Shown one piece after another: positions 15,597-26,669 of a stretch of DNA of 64,000 nt. Both the position numbers and the translations under genes were made by a program. Position 1 is the first letter of the stretch, and each line of letters starts with the position of its first letter. The DNA is from Paucibacter sp. TC2R-5 (GTDB lineage: Bacteria > Pseudomonadota > Gammaproteobacteria > Burkholderiales > Burkholderiaceae_C): NCBI RefSeq assembly GCF_025717605.1, contig NZ_JAJIRQ010000003.1:310001-374000 (forward strand), written 5' to 3'. The notes beneath the pieces were generated by a model. The model was not told the origin of the DNA and did not search any database. It saw only the letters and a list, made by a program, of their open reading frames with translations.

Positions 15597-17267
15597 TCAG
15601 CGTGCACGCCAGGCTTGGGTGCGATTGATCAACACGCGTTCCAGCAGCGCGATCAAAAACCGGCCAAAGGCAGCGGTCAAAAAGATCAGCACCGCCATCG
15701 CCGCAGCCGGGCCGATGTCACCGGCGTCGTCCATCGCCAGCACTGCCACCGAGGCCAGCGTGGTTTCGGGCGAATACAAGAACACCACGGCCGACACCGT
15801 CGTCATCGCATTGATGAAGAAATAGGCGGCCACCTGCATCATGGCCGGCAGGCTGACCGGCAAATGCACGCGCCACAGCGTGGTCCAAAACGGCACGCCC
15901 AAGGACGCGGCAACCAGCTCGTATTCGGGGTCCAGCTGGCGCAGCGCGGCCAGCTGCGTGATGTGGGCGACCGAGTAGAAATGCGCGACCGTGCAGATGA
16001 TCAGCAGGCTCAAGCTGCCGTAAAGGCCGTGCAGCGGATTCCAGCCGGCGTTGAAAAACAAGATATAGCCCAGGCCCAGCGCCAGACCCGGCACCGCCAT
16101 CGGCAAGCTGGCCATCGCGTTCAAGAGGCCGCGCCCGGCGGCAAAGCGGCGCGGCTTTTCGACCAGATAGGCGCTCAAAAAGGTCAGGCCCGCGCCCAGC
16201 ACCGCGCAGCCCATGGCCAGCTTGATCGAATTGCCGTAGCTGGCCCAGCCGCCGCCATCCATCATGTCGAAGCGAAAGTTGTTGAAGGACGGCGCCAAGT
16301 TATAGGGCCAATAAGTCGCGAACGCGGCGAACACGGCAACGCCCATCACGGCGATCAAGAGCAAGGCAATAGCGCTGCAATAGAGCAGCATGGCAGCGTC
16401 AAGTCCGCTGCTGGGGCTGGGTTGATAGGGCACAGCGCGCACGGTCAGCGCCGCGCCTTGCGCGCGGCGCAGGCGCTGCTCGACCCAAAAGGCCAGCACC
16501 GCAGGCAGCAAGAGCAACAAGGCCACGACCGCGCCCATTTGCAGGCGCTGCTGGCCGATCACCTGCTTGTAGATATCGGTCGCCAGCACTTGGGTGTTGC
16601 CGCCAATCACCTTGGGCACGCCAAAGTCGGTCAAGACCATCACGAACACGACCACCAGCGAGATCAGCAGCCCGTAGCGGCTGGCCGGCAGCGTGACGGT
16701 GCGGAAGATCCGCCAGCGGTTCGCACCCAAGCTGGCGGCCGCCTCGTGCAAGCGGCCGTCGCTGGTGGCCAGCGCCGTCAACATAATCAGCAAGGCATGC
16801 GGCAGCGTCCACAGCACCGAGCCAATGACGATGCCGGGCGGGCCGTAGATGGATTCAAAGCCCAAGGCGTTCTTCAACAAGCCTTGGTTGCCGAACAGAT
16901 AGATCAGGCTGATCGCCATCAACAACGAAGGTGCCAGGATGGGCAGCAAGGCCACCGCGCGAAAGAAGCGCCGCCCCGGCATGCAAGTCTGGGTCAGCGC
17001 GTAGGCATAGCCATAGGCCAAGCTCACGCTGATCACGGCGCTCAAGGCCGACAGCCACAGGCTGTTGAACAAGGACCGGCCCACGTTTGGCCCGCTCAGA
17101 TAGGCGCTGAAATTGCCCAGGCCGGCGAAGCTGCCGTCGGCGCCGTAAAAACTCATCGCCAACAGGCTGCCGACCGGTAAGGCAATGCCCAGGCCCAAGA
17201 CCAGCAGGCCCACGCCCAACAGCAGCGCCAAGGGGCCGCGCTCGCTGATATTGCTCTTCATCTTCAT
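15597..17267 (-). CDS. 2-aminoethylphosphonate ABC transporter permease (fused two-domain type)
   Basis: An inner-membrane permease of 556 aa holding two BinPDT (MetI-like) halves in one chain, as in the TIGR03262 family of phosphonate importers. The first half shows the EAA-type loop EAAASLGANRWRIF near residue 195. The second shows ELVAASLGVPFWTTLW near residue 455. About twelve membrane helices are predicted. The start ATG overlaps the TGA of the ATPase gene (ATGA), so translation is coupled. The fused layout means the transporter needs only three genes: binding protein, ATPase and this permease. Confidence 0.92.
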   Translation of the reverse strand: MKMKSNISERGPLALLLGVGLLVLGLGIALPVGSLLAMSFYGADGSFAGLGNFSAYLSGPNVGRSLFNSLWLSALSAVISVSLAYGYAYALTQTCMPGRRFFRAVALLPILAPSLLMAISLIYLFGNQGLLKNALGFESIYGPPGIVIGSVLWTLPHALLIMLTALATSDGRLHEAAASLGANRWRIFRTVTLPASRYGLLISLVVVFVMVLTDFGVPKVIGGNTQVLATDIYKQVIGQQRLQMGAVVALLLLLPAVLAFWVEQRLRRAQGAALTVRAVPYQPSPSSGLDAAMLLYCSAIALLLIAVMGVAVFAAFATYWPYNLAPSFNNFRFDMMDGGGWASYGNSIKLAMGCAVLGAGLTFLSAYLVEKPRRFAAGRGLLNAMASLPMAVPGLALGLGYILFFNAGWNPLHGLYGSLSLLIICTVAHFYSVAHITQLAALRQLDPEYELVAASLGVPFWTTLWRVHLPVSLPAMMQVAAYFFINAMTTVSAVVFLYSPETTLASVAVLAMDDAGDIGPAAAMAVLIFLTAAFGRFLIALLERVLINRTQAWRAR

Positions 17268-18361
17268 GCGGCGCGCATTGTTGAGAGCGGCTGCGCCAGG
17301 CCGCGAATACTCATGGCAGGCAGTTCCATCAAGACCTGACCCTGCAGCCAAACCGGCAGAGTCGCGTCATCCGAGCTCGGCAATTCGGCCTCGATGACGA
17401 TTCCGCCCAAGGCCTCACAACGCAAACGCACTAAGGTGCAGGGGCCCAGGAACACCGTCTCCAGCACCTCCGCGCGCAAGCTATTCAGGCTGGCACTTGG
17501 CCCTGGCTCCGCGTCGACGACGAAGGGCCGCAATCCAATGGCTTCGGGCCGCAGGCCCAGCAGCAAAGGGCTGCCGGTCTTGAAGGCCTCGATATCGCAG
17601 TGCAAGTCCTGTGTACCGACACGGGCCCGGTTGCGCCCGACCACCAACGCCGGCATCAGGTTCATCTTGCCGACAAAACCGGCCACAAACTCGCTCGCCG
17701 GCCGCGAGTAAAGCTGCTGCGGTGTGCCGGTCTGTTCGATCTGCCCCTTGTGCATGACGACGACGCGGTCCGACATCGACAGCGCCTCATCCTGGTCATG
17801 GGTGACCATCAGCGTGGTGATGCCTAACTGCTTTTGCAGGCGGCGGATCTCGGCCCGCAGGCTGACCCGCACCTGCGCGTCCAGCGCAGAGAGCGGCTCA
17901 TCCAGCAAGAGCAGCGGCGGCTGCGGCGCCAACGCTCGCGCCAAGGCCACGCGCTGCTGCTGGCCGCCGGACAGCTGGGCCGGGAACTTGTGCGCCTGAT
18001 CGGCCAGGCCGACAAGGTCCAGCATTTCCAAAGCCCGGCTGTGCTGCTGCGCCCGCTTCGTGCCTTGCAGCCCATAGGCTACGTTCGCCGCCACGCTCAG
18101 GTTGGGGAACAAGGCATAGGACTGAAAGACGACGCCGAAGCGGCGCTGCGAAGCTTCCAGCGCGGTGATGTCCTGGCCGCGCAGGTAAATGCTGCCGGTG
18201 TCGGGCGTCTCGATGCCGCAGAGTATGCGCAAGAGCGTGGTCTTGCCGCAGCCCGAAGGCCCCAGCAAGCTGATGAACTCGCCCTGCGCCACGTCCAGCG
18301 CGATGCCGCGCAGCACCGACTGCGTGCCGTAGCGCTTGGTGATGTGTTGTACCGAGAGCAT
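17264..18361 (-). CDS. 2-aminoethylphosphonate ABC transporter ATP-binding protein
   Basis: An ATPase of the importer (365 aa), of the PotA/FbpC-like subfamily with a C-terminal TOBE regulatory extension. Walker A is GPSGCGKT (34-41), the Q-loop is Q80, the signature LSGGQ is at 130-134 and Walker B LLLLDE ends at 154-155. The D-loop is SALDA and the switch His is in VTHDQDEAL. Its neighbours place it with TIGR03258-type phosphonate importers. It is separated from the binding-protein gene by 9 bp and overlaps the permease by 4 bp. Confidence 0.93.
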   Translation of the reverse strand: MLSVQHITKRYGTQSVLRGIALDVAQGEFISLLGPSGCGKTTLLRILCGIETPDTGSIYLRGQDITALEASQRRFGVVFQSYALFPNLSVAANVAYGLQGTKRAQQHSRALEMLDLVGLADQAHKFPAQLSGGQQQRVALARALAPQPPLLLLDEPLSALDAQVRVSLRAEIRRLQKQLGITTLMVTHDQDEALSMSDRVVVMHKGQIEQTGTPQQLYSRPASEFVAGFVGKMNLMPALVVGRNRARVGTQDLHCDIEAFKTGSPLLLGLRPEAIGLRPFVVDAEPGPSASLNSLRAEVLETVFLGPCTLVRLRCEALGGIVIEAELPSSDDATLPVWLQGQVLMELPAMSIRGLAQPLSTMRAA

Positions 18362-18370
18362 TGCTTACTC

Positions 18371-19399
18371 TTATTTCTTTGCTTCAGCCTTGCCTTCATA
18401 ACGCTTCGCCCACTCGTTCAGAATGCGCTCGCGGTTGGCGGCGGCCCAGGCGAAGTCGTTTTTGACCAAGAACTTTTCGATGTCGGACGGCACAAATTCC
18501 AAACGCTCTTGCACCTGCGGCAGCGCCAGCACGGCGAAGTTGCCGGCATAGAGCTCATTGGCCTTCTTGGTCACCGCCCAGTCGGCCAGCGCGCGCGCGG
18601 CTTCTTGCTTCTTGCTGCTCTTGAAGATGGCGGTCGCCTCAACATCCCAGCCCAGGCCTTCCTTGGGGAAGATGATGTCGATAGGCGCGCCGTCCTTCTT
18701 GGTCTTGTTGGCGCGGTAGTCAAAAGACAGGCCGACCGGGAACTCGCCAGCACCGGCCTGGCGGCAAGGCTTGGAGCCGCTGTGGGTGTAGACGCCGACG
18801 TTCTGGTGCAGCGCGTCCATGAAGGCCCAGCCCTTGGCCTCGCCCATGCTTTGCAACCAGGCCGACACCATCAAGAAACCGGTGCCGCTGGAGGCCGGGT
18901 GCGGCATCGTGACCGTGCCCTTGTAGACCGGCTGCGTCAGGTCGGCCCAACTGGTGGGCTTGGGCAGATGGCGCTTTTCGGCCTCGACCGTGTTGAAGCA
19001 AACCGCCGAGGACCACAGGTCCATGCCGACCCAGGTCGGCTGAGCGCGCGGGTCGCGCATGCTGGCGCGCACCTGCTCCAGGCCCTTGGGCGCATATGGC
19101 TGCAAGAGGCCGTCTTTGTCCAGCAGCATCAAGGACGTTGCGGCCAGCCCCCACACCATATCGGCCTGCGGATTGGCTTTTTCGGCCAGTAAGCGGGCGG
19201 TGATGATGCCGGTGGACTCGCGCACGAACTTCAGTTCGATGCCGGGGTTGTCGGCCTCGAAAGCAGCCTTGTAGGCCTTGATCTGATCGGCTTCCAGCGC
19301 CGAATAGACCAGCAACTCGGTCTTGCCTTGAGCAAATGCTTGGGCACCCATCAGGGTAGTCAAGCTCAACAAGGCCAATTTCACAAAGGTTTGACGCAT
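18371..19399 (-). CDS. 2-aminoethylphosphonate ABC transporter substrate-binding protein
   Basis: A periplasmic binding protein of 342 aa with a clear Sec signal peptide (cleavage after AQAFA, about residue 23). The mature start KTELLVYSALEADQ is characteristic of the Fe/AEP-type class II binding proteins (TIGR03261). Conserved segments include STGIITARLLAEKANPQADM and ASSGTGFLMVSAWLQSMGE. The ATG has GGAG 5 nt upstream. It is the first gene of the phosphonate operon, divergent from the LysR gene, and so the best promoter candidate is the 190-bp gap between them. Confidence 0.93.
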   Translation of the reverse strand: MRQTFVKLALLSLTTLMGAQAFAQGKTELLVYSALEADQIKAYKAAFEADNPGIELKFVRESTGIITARLLAEKANPQADMVWGLAATSLMLLDKDGLLQPYAPKGLEQVRASMRDPRAQPTWVGMDLWSSAVCFNTVEAEKRHLPKPTSWADLTQPVYKGTVTMPHPASSGTGFLMVSAWLQSMGEAKGWAFMDALHQNVGVYTHSGSKPCRQAGAGEFPVGLSFDYRANKTKKDGAPIDIIFPKEGLGWDVEATAIFKSSKKQEAARALADWAVTKKANELYAGNFAVLALPQVQERLEFVPSDIEKFLVKNDFAWAAANRERILNEWAKRYEGKAEAKK

Positions 19400-19509
19400 T
19401 TCAACTCCAGCAGGTTCGACGAAAAATGGTTTTCAGCTCTCGGTGCGCAAAGCTCCGATGAGCCAGACGGCGCATCGGCGAAACTGTAGGGATGACGGAT
19501 GAACACAGC

Positions 19510-19532
19510 GCGTCAAATGACGCAAATTTGAC
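19510..19532. promoter_or_regulatory. Nested dyads, candidate LysR-type operator
   Basis: GTCAAAT-N7-ATTTGAC (19512-19532) is a perfect 7-bp dyad with LysR-like spacing. A second perfect dyad, GCGTCA-AA-TGACGC (19510-19523), is nested in its left half. They lie in the gap between the binding-protein gene and the LysR gene, 58 bp before the regulator start. The position fits co-inducer-dependent control of both directions. Confidence 0.6.
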
Positions 19533-19589
19533 AAAGCAGCTATTGGCGGGTTTTGCACCGCTGCCCCAGAGCGACTGCGGGGGTCGACC

Positions 19590-20468
19590 ATGTTGGTGAG
19601 CCAGCTGAAGGCGTTTTTCACCGTTGCGCGCCTGGGCAGCGTGACGCTGGCGGCCAAGCACCTTGGCTTGAGCCAGCCCACGGTCACCACACAAATTCGC
19701 GCGCTGGAAGAGCATTACGGCGTCGAGCTGTTCCGCCGCGAGGGCGGCCGGCTCTTGATCAGCGATGCCGGCGTGCTCTTGATGCCGCGCGTCGATCAGC
19801 TCTTGCAGCAAGAAATCGACCTGGAGTTTGCGCTGCGCAATGCCGGCGAGTTGCAGCGCGGCAGCCTGCGCATCGGCGCCACCGCGCCCTATTACGTGCT
19901 GAGCATCGTGCAGCGCTACCGCCAGCGCTTCCCGCAGGTCGAGATCACCTTGGCGGCCGGCAATTCGCGCCAGATGATCGATGCGCTGCAAGAGTACCGG
20001 GTCGACATCGCTACTTCGTCTCATCTGGAAGACGACCCGCGCCTGCACCGCCTCGAACTCGGCGCCGACCCGCTGGCCCTGGTCGCGCACCGCGACCATC
20101 CGCTCGCGCGACTCGCCCAGGTGCGGCTGAGCGCCTTGGCTGGCTGCCATCTCTTGATGCGCGAGCGCGGCTCGATGACGCGCCAGCTGACCGAGCAAAT
20201 GCTCGCACGAGCCAAAGTACAGCCGCTCAGCTGCATGGAGATTGCTAGCCGTGAGGCCTTGCGCGAGGCGGTGATCCGGCAAATGGGTGTCAGCATCTTT
20301 GCCGCCAACGAAGTCTGTGAACACCCGGATCTGCGCGTCATCCCCCTGACCGGCATGGCCAATGACGAGGCGGCGCCGCTGGTGCGCGAATACCTGTATT
20401 GCCTGAAGGACCGGCGGGATTCACGTTTGATTGACAGCTTTTTGCTGGCATGCCGGCACAAGGACTGA
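19590..20468 (+). CDS. LysR-type regulator of aminoethylphosphonate catabolism
   Basis: A LysR-family regulator (292 aa). The N-terminal winged helix (residues 1-60) contains AAKHLGLSQPTVTTQI, the recognition helix. The C-terminal periplasmic-binding-like co-inducer domain follows. It resembles the TIGR03339 group found beside phosphonate importers. Divergent placement next to the phosphonate operon argues that it controls that operon and itself through the dyads at 19510-19532. The inducer is probably 2-aminoethylphosphonate or phosphonoacetaldehyde, which is an inference. Confidence 0.9.
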   Translation: MLVSQLKAFFTVARLGSVTLAAKHLGLSQPTVTTQIRALEEHYGVELFRREGGRLLISDAGVLLMPRVDQLLQQEIDLEFALRNAGELQRGSLRIGATAPYYVLSIVQRYRQRFPQVEITLAAGNSRQMIDALQEYRVDIATSSHLEDDPRLHRLELGADPLALVAHRDHPLARLAQVRLSALAGCHLLMRERGSMTRQLTEQMLARAKVQPLSCMEIASREALREAVIRQMGVSIFAANEVCEHPDLRVIPLTGMANDEAAPLVREYLYCLKDRRDSRLIDSFLLACRHKD

Positions 20469-20570
20469 GCCTATTTTTTTGGAACTGGGGGCAAAAACAT
20501 CGGGATTTGGAGGGTGTCAAAGCCGGCCGGCCTGCATACTATGGACTCATGTTCCTGAATGGAGTGCTCA

Positions 20571-21137
20571 ATGCCCAATCTGATTGCTGACCAATTGAAC
20601 GGCCTGATGGATAGACAGGCTCTGCAGGCCCTGATGGAGCAGGCGGCCACTGCGGCCCGCTCGAGTGGCCAGTCGCTGGCGGTGCTAACGCTGGATCTCG
20701 ACCATTTCAAGGCCTATCTCGAAGACCAAGGCCAGAGCCAAGCCCAAACCGTGTTGCAGAGTGCGGCCAAACTATTTGCCGACCGCATGCCCGCCGGCGC
20801 CAGCTTGGCCCATCTGGGCGGCGATGAATTCGTGATGCTGCTGCCGGCCACCGATCTGGCCGCTGCGGTGGCCACCGCCGAAACCTTGCGCGCGGCGGTC
20901 GAAGCCGAATTTGCCTCGCTGGGCGGCCCCACGCCCTTGACCGTGACCTTGGGAGCCGCCGCCAGCCCTAGCGGCTCAGACTGGACTGCACGCAGCTTGC
21001 TGGCCCTAGCCGATGCCCGCATGACCTTCGGCAAAAAGCGCCTGCTGCCTCACCACAACCGGGTCTGGTCGGGCACCCTGCCCTCGGATTGGTACCCGCG
21101 CTTTGACGTTCAGGCCGAGGTCTGGCCCAGCTTGTAA
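20571..21137 (+). CDS. Stand-alone GGDEF domain protein (probable diguanylate cyclase)
   Basis: A cytoplasmic protein of 188 aa that is nearly all GGDEF domain. The active-site loop LGGDEF is intact near residue 90, and the metal-binding LDLDHF strand is present. The usual entry motif DxLTGLxNR is altered to DQLNGLMDR. There is no RxxD inhibitory site before the signature. No sensor domain or membrane helix is seen, so regulation must come from expression or partners. The ATG at 20571 has GGAG 8 nt upstream, and an ATG four codons earlier is the alternative. It lies 102 bp after the LysR gene. Confidence 0.8.
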   Translation: MPNLIADQLNGLMDRQALQALMEQAATAARSSGQSLAVLTLDLDHFKAYLEDQGQSQAQTVLQSAAKLFADRMPAGASLAHLGGDEFVMLLPATDLAAAVATAETLRAAVEAEFASLGGPTPLTVTLGAAASPSGSDWTARSLLALADARMTFGKKRLLPHHNRVWSGTLPSDWYPRFDVQAEVWPSL

Positions 21138-21156
21138 GCTGTTCACCTCTTCCATA

Positions 21157-21196
21157 GCAAAGAAGGCCCGAACCTGCTGGTTCGGGCCTTCTTTGC
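21157..21196. terminator. Bidirectional terminator hairpin
   Basis: Two perfectly complementary 18-nt arms (21157-21174 and 21179-21196) flank a 4-nt TGCT loop. The outer part is AAAGAAGG/CCTTCTTT, giving T-rich ends on both strands. It lies between the convergent GGDEF gene and the PEP-CTERM gene. Confidence 0.9.
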
Positions 21197-21221
21197 AATT
21201 GCAGGCAGTTCAGCCCTTTGA

Positions 21222-22610
21222 TCAGTCCCGCTTGCGGCGACCCACCACAAAGAAGCCGATCCCGCCCAGACCCGCCAAGAGCAAGGCATAGGTGCTTGGC
21301 TCAGGGATAGGGCTGGTCAGGTGGATCTTCAGGAACTCGGTGTTGTCCGATCCCAGATCACGGCCACCGATGCCGGGGTAGTTGTTGTCGTTCGCCACCA
21401 GCAAGGTGTTCGCGTCCAAGACCAACACGCTTTCGATCGTCACGAAGGGGAAGGTGAAGGTCGTTTTGCCGTCGCCGTTGAGGTCATCCGGGTCGGCGAT
21501 ATTCATCAGATCGACCGCTTCGGACTTGGCGACATAGCCGGCCGCATCGACCTTGTTGATGTCGATGCGGAAGATCTTCTTGAACGGTGTACCCGAAGCC
21601 GAGGTGGCCGTCACACCGTTGCGCTCAATGACCAGGAATTCATGGTCATTGATGGCGGTCATGTCACCGATATTGGTGCCGGCCACGTCGAGCTTGTACT
21701 TCCACTGCTGGCCGGTATAGGCCTCGGCATCGATGCTGAACTCGTTGATGCGCAGTGTCTTGCGGCTGGCGTCGTCGCCGGCGACTGTGCCTTCCAGCAG
21801 CGTGAACAGCTTGTCGCCGGAACGATTGATGGCCATGCCTTCGAAGCCGTTGGAGCCGTTCAAGTTGGGCGTGCCGCCGTTCAGATAAGGGTTTTGCGGC
21901 GACATCACGCCGGGCAGGCCGACCTCGCCGCGCAGCACCTTGCCGCTGGCATCGGCCTTGACCAGGAAGGGCCCGAACTCATCACCAAACCACAGATTGC
22001 CGTTCTTGTCTTTGCGCACCGACTCGATGTCGAAATCCGCACCTGTCAACAAACGGCCGGCACGAATGCTTGCGTCGACCAAGGGCTTGCTGGCGTCGTT
22101 GTAGTAGTTGTTGTAGTCGGCTTGAATCTTGAAGCCGATCTTCTTGTCGGGGTCGGCCAAATTGATGTAGCTGCCGCTGCTGAAGCCGCCCATCACTGCG
22201 CCGCTGTTGTAGTTGGCGGCCTTGACCGTGCCGCTGCCACCGAGGGATGTCTTGAAATCAGGCGTTACGGCATACATGCGCAGCAAGGCATCGGCCGAGT
22301 TGCCCTTGGTGCCAAAGCCGTTATCGGGCATGAACAAATAGCTGCCCGCCACCGGACCATTCAACACGGCCGAGAAGCCTTGCACCGACTGCTTGTTCAG
22401 CAAAGGCAAAGGATTGCCGCCAGCGCCGCTGGCAAATTGACCCGTGGTGGGGCCGTCGGCAAAGGTGTTGGCGGGCATGATGGCCCAGCCTTCCAGCGAG
22501 GCGCCGCCGGCAAAGGCCGGCGCCGCAAAGGCCAGACCGCAAGCCACTGCAATCAAACGCAAGGACTTGGTGTGGGCCTTCTCGCTCACTTCATATGACT
22601 TTGTCTTCAT
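21222..22610 (-). CDS. PEP-CTERM anchored phytase-like esterase domain protein
   Basis: A secreted protein (462 aa) with an N-terminal signal peptide ending AAPAFAGG. The body is a beta-propeller-like region of the esterase-like activity of phytase type (PF13449-like: WFGDEFGPFLVKAD, NGFEGMAINRSGDKLFTLLEG, and a late NDNNYPG). The C-terminus is a canonical PEP-CTERM sorting signal: IPEPST, a hydrophobic helix, then RRKR. PEP-CTERM proteins are handled by an exosortase, often with exopolysaccharide; no exosortase gene is in this window. The start ATG is preceded by GGGAG. The substrate is unknown; phosphoesters are one possibility. Confidence 0.85.
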   Translation of the reverse strand: MKTKSYEVSEKAHTKSLRLIAVACGLAFAAPAFAGGASLEGWAIMPANTFADGPTTGQFASGAGGNPLPLLNKQSVQGFSAVLNGPVAGSYLFMPDNGFGTKGNSADALLRMYAVTPDFKTSLGGSGTVKAANYNSGAVMGGFSSGSYINLADPDKKIGFKIQADYNNYYNDASKPLVDASIRAGRLLTGADFDIESVRKDKNGNLWFGDEFGPFLVKADASGKVLRGEVGLPGVMSPQNPYLNGGTPNLNGSNGFEGMAINRSGDKLFTLLEGTVAGDDASRKTLRINEFSIDAEAYTGQQWKYKLDVAGTNIGDMTAINDHEFLVIERNGVTATSASGTPFKKIFRIDINKVDAAGYVAKSEAVDLMNIADPDDLNGDGKTTFTFPFVTIESVLVLDANTLLVANDNNYPGIGGRDLGSDNTEFLKIHLTSPIPEPSTYALLLAGLGGIGFFVVGRRKRD

Positions 22611-22702
22611 CTCTACTACTCCCTGAGCGCAGACAGCCTGCGCGACAAGGGGCATTCTTGCGACCCTAGGTGATACCCTGATGACGTCAAATTTTGCCTA
22701 AA

Positions 22703-22716
22703 GAGCCAAACGGCTC
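22703..22716 (-). terminator. Possible weak terminator after the M28 peptidase
   Basis: GAGCC-AAAC-GGCTC forms a 5-bp stem just past the stop codon of the M28 gene. It is followed on the minus strand by TTT and, nearby, more T residues. The stem is short and the T tract is interrupted. Confidence 0.35.
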
Positions 22717-22721
22717 ATCCG

Positions 22722-24335
22722 CTATTGGGGCGTGTAGCTCACCGTCAACTTGAATGTCCCCGCGCTATAGCCTTTGAGCAAGACGTAGACGTCGCTGTTG
22801 ACGGTGGCACCAAGGCTGCAGCTTTCGGTCGCCGTGCTGCCGTCGCTCTTGCAGTCGTAGCTGCTGGTGCTGGCAGGGCCGCCCCGCTTGACGAACAAGT
22901 CGATGTCTCCGCTGCCGGTGGTACTGGCCTTCAAGCTGCCGCCACTGGCGAGCTTGAAGGGCCCGAAGGATTGGGTTTGATTCAAAGCCAGGCTGCCGCT
23001 GAAGTTTTCGGTCTTGTCCACCGGCGGCGTGGCGGCGCCGTCGGCCCCCAACTCCACCGCATAGGCCAAAGCCATGCGCGCGAATTTCAAGGAATGATCG
23101 GCCTGGTTGCCGCTATTGGCATAGGTGTCATTGGCGCTGTGGATATAGGGGTTGTCGGCCGCAAACGAAGATTCAAACGGCATCGATGCGTAAAAGCCCT
23201 TGGCGCTCCAAGAGGCATGATCGGAACAAGCGTAGCCGCAGCGGTCAGTGCCAACCTTCAGTGTGGGCAAATAGGTCTTGATCAAATTGCTCACAAAAGT
23301 GTTCTGCGCGCTGTCGGTGTAGTCGGTGAAGATATAGATGTCGTTGGCGGCGCCCTTGTAATTGGTCATATCCAACTGCATCACACCGACCACATTGGCA
23401 TTGGCTGCGGCGAAGCTATTGGCAATTTCTTGCGAACCTCGCAGGCCCACCTCCTCGGCCGCGTAAGCCATGAACTTGAGGGTGCGGCGTGGCTTGAAGC
23501 CGCTATTGACCAAGGTACGGAAGATCTCGGTCAGGCTGGCGACGCCCGAGGCATCGTCATCGGCGCCGGGTGCGCGGGTGGTTTCGGTCGTGCCTTGCGA
23601 ATTGATCGAATCCAGATGGGCGCCGAGCACCACGATTTGCGCGGCGTTGTCGCTACCCTTGATGGTCGCAATCACCGACTTCTGAGCCCAGTTCGCATGG
23701 CTGAACTGCTCGACCGTGATGTCGCTGCGCCCCGCCGCCAGATTGCTCCAGCGGTTTTTGAGCCAATTGGACGCGGCCACGCCGCCACTGGTCGTGTAGT
23801 AACGGTTGGTATTGGCGGATAGATCAAGAATGGTTTGACCGATATTGCTCGCTTGCATTTGCGCGAGCATCGGGTTCACCGTCGTCTGCTGATCAATCAC
23901 ATAGCTCGGACGTGTGGGGGCCAGCAGCGCGGTAAACCCGGCCTGCCCGGACTGCAGCGCCTTCATGCCCTCGGCCTTGCTGGCGTGAAACATATAGCCG
24001 CCGCAGCGCCGCAACTTCTCATGCACAGCGTTTGATAAGCCCAGCAGCGCGGCCTCATCAACTTCGACCAGATGCACTTTCTCGGCCTTGATCGCAGCTC
24101 GCGCTCCTTGAGTCGCCTCTGCTGAGACTTGTTTGATCTCGACGCTGGCACTCGCTTTTGCTGCGGGCTGAAGCTGTTGTAACTGGGCCCAGGCGGCATC
24201 GCCCAAGCTGATCCAGACCTTGTCACCGGCCGCTGCGGCGGGCGCAGTCGTGTTGAGCAATACCAGCCCGACCAGCAGCGAAGCCAGAGGTGCCATACAA
24301 AGCGGCGAGAAAAAAGGAGCAGGTGCTGAGCGCAT
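22722..24335 (-). CDS. Secreted M28 family leucyl aminopeptidase with C-terminal PPC domain
   Basis: A secreted zinc aminopeptidase (537 aa) with a signal peptide to about residue 36 and a propeptide-like region to about 150. The M28 catalytic domain resembles Vibrio aminopeptidase. The co-catalytic zinc ligands are visible as H240 (GAHLDS), the Asp run 259-261 (ADDDASG), E294/E295 (AEEVGLRG), D322 (QLDMT) and H399 (IHSANDT). A cysteine-containing segment (DRCGYACSDHASW) matches the family disulfide. Residues after about 435 form a PPC (bacterial pre-peptidase C-terminal) beta-domain that is usually removed on export. The ATG at 24335 has GGAG 8 nt upstream. It is divergent from the M4 peptidase. 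Confidence 0.92.
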   Translation of the reverse strand: MRSAPAPFFSPLCMAPLASLLVGLVLLNTTAPAAAAGDKVWISLGDAAWAQLQQLQPAAKASASVEIKQVSAEATQGARAAIKAEKVHLVEVDEAALLGLSNAVHEKLRRCGGYMFHASKAEGMKALQSGQAGFTALLAPTRPSYVIDQQTTVNPMLAQMQASNIGQTILDLSANTNRYYTTSGGVAASNWLKNRWSNLAAGRSDITVEQFSHANWAQKSVIATIKGSDNAAQIVVLGAHLDSINSQGTTETTRAPGADDDASGVASLTEIFRTLVNSGFKPRRTLKFMAYAAEEVGLRGSQEIANSFAAANANVVGVMQLDMTNYKGAANDIYIFTDYTDSAQNTFVSNLIKTYLPTLKVGTDRCGYACSDHASWSAKGFYASMPFESSFAADNPYIHSANDTYANSGNQADHSLKFARMALAYAVELGADGAATPPVDKTENFSGSLALNQTQSFGPFKLASGGSLKASTTGSGDIDLFVKRGGPASTSSYDCKSDGSTATESCSLGATVNSDVYVLLKGYSAGTFKLTVSYTPQ

Positions 24336-26563
<2,228 letters not shown>

Positions 26564-26613
26564 CCGAGCCCTTGACCCCCGTGCAGCTGCGACCGATATC
26601 TGTCGCAGCCGCA

Positions 26614-26646
26614 AAAGAAGCGCCGGCTCAGCCCCGGCGCTTCTTT
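26614..26646. terminator. Bidirectional terminator between the M4 peptidase and a chemoreceptor
   Basis: AAAGAAGCGCCGG (26614-26626) and CCGGCGCTTCTTT (26634-26646) are perfect 13-bp complementary arms. The A/T-rich outer segment gives a T tract on either strand. It lies between convergent genes. Confidence 0.9.
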
Positions 26647-26669
26647 CTTGCCCCTGCCAGCCCTCAAGC

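Noticed and set aside
19445-19490. GCGCAAAGCTCCGATG followed by a CCGATG/CATCGG stem in the phosphonate leader, resembling part of a GEMM aptamer.
   Set aside because: It lies on the wrong strand for the operon, and the GGCAAACC and GCGGGGTT elements are absent.
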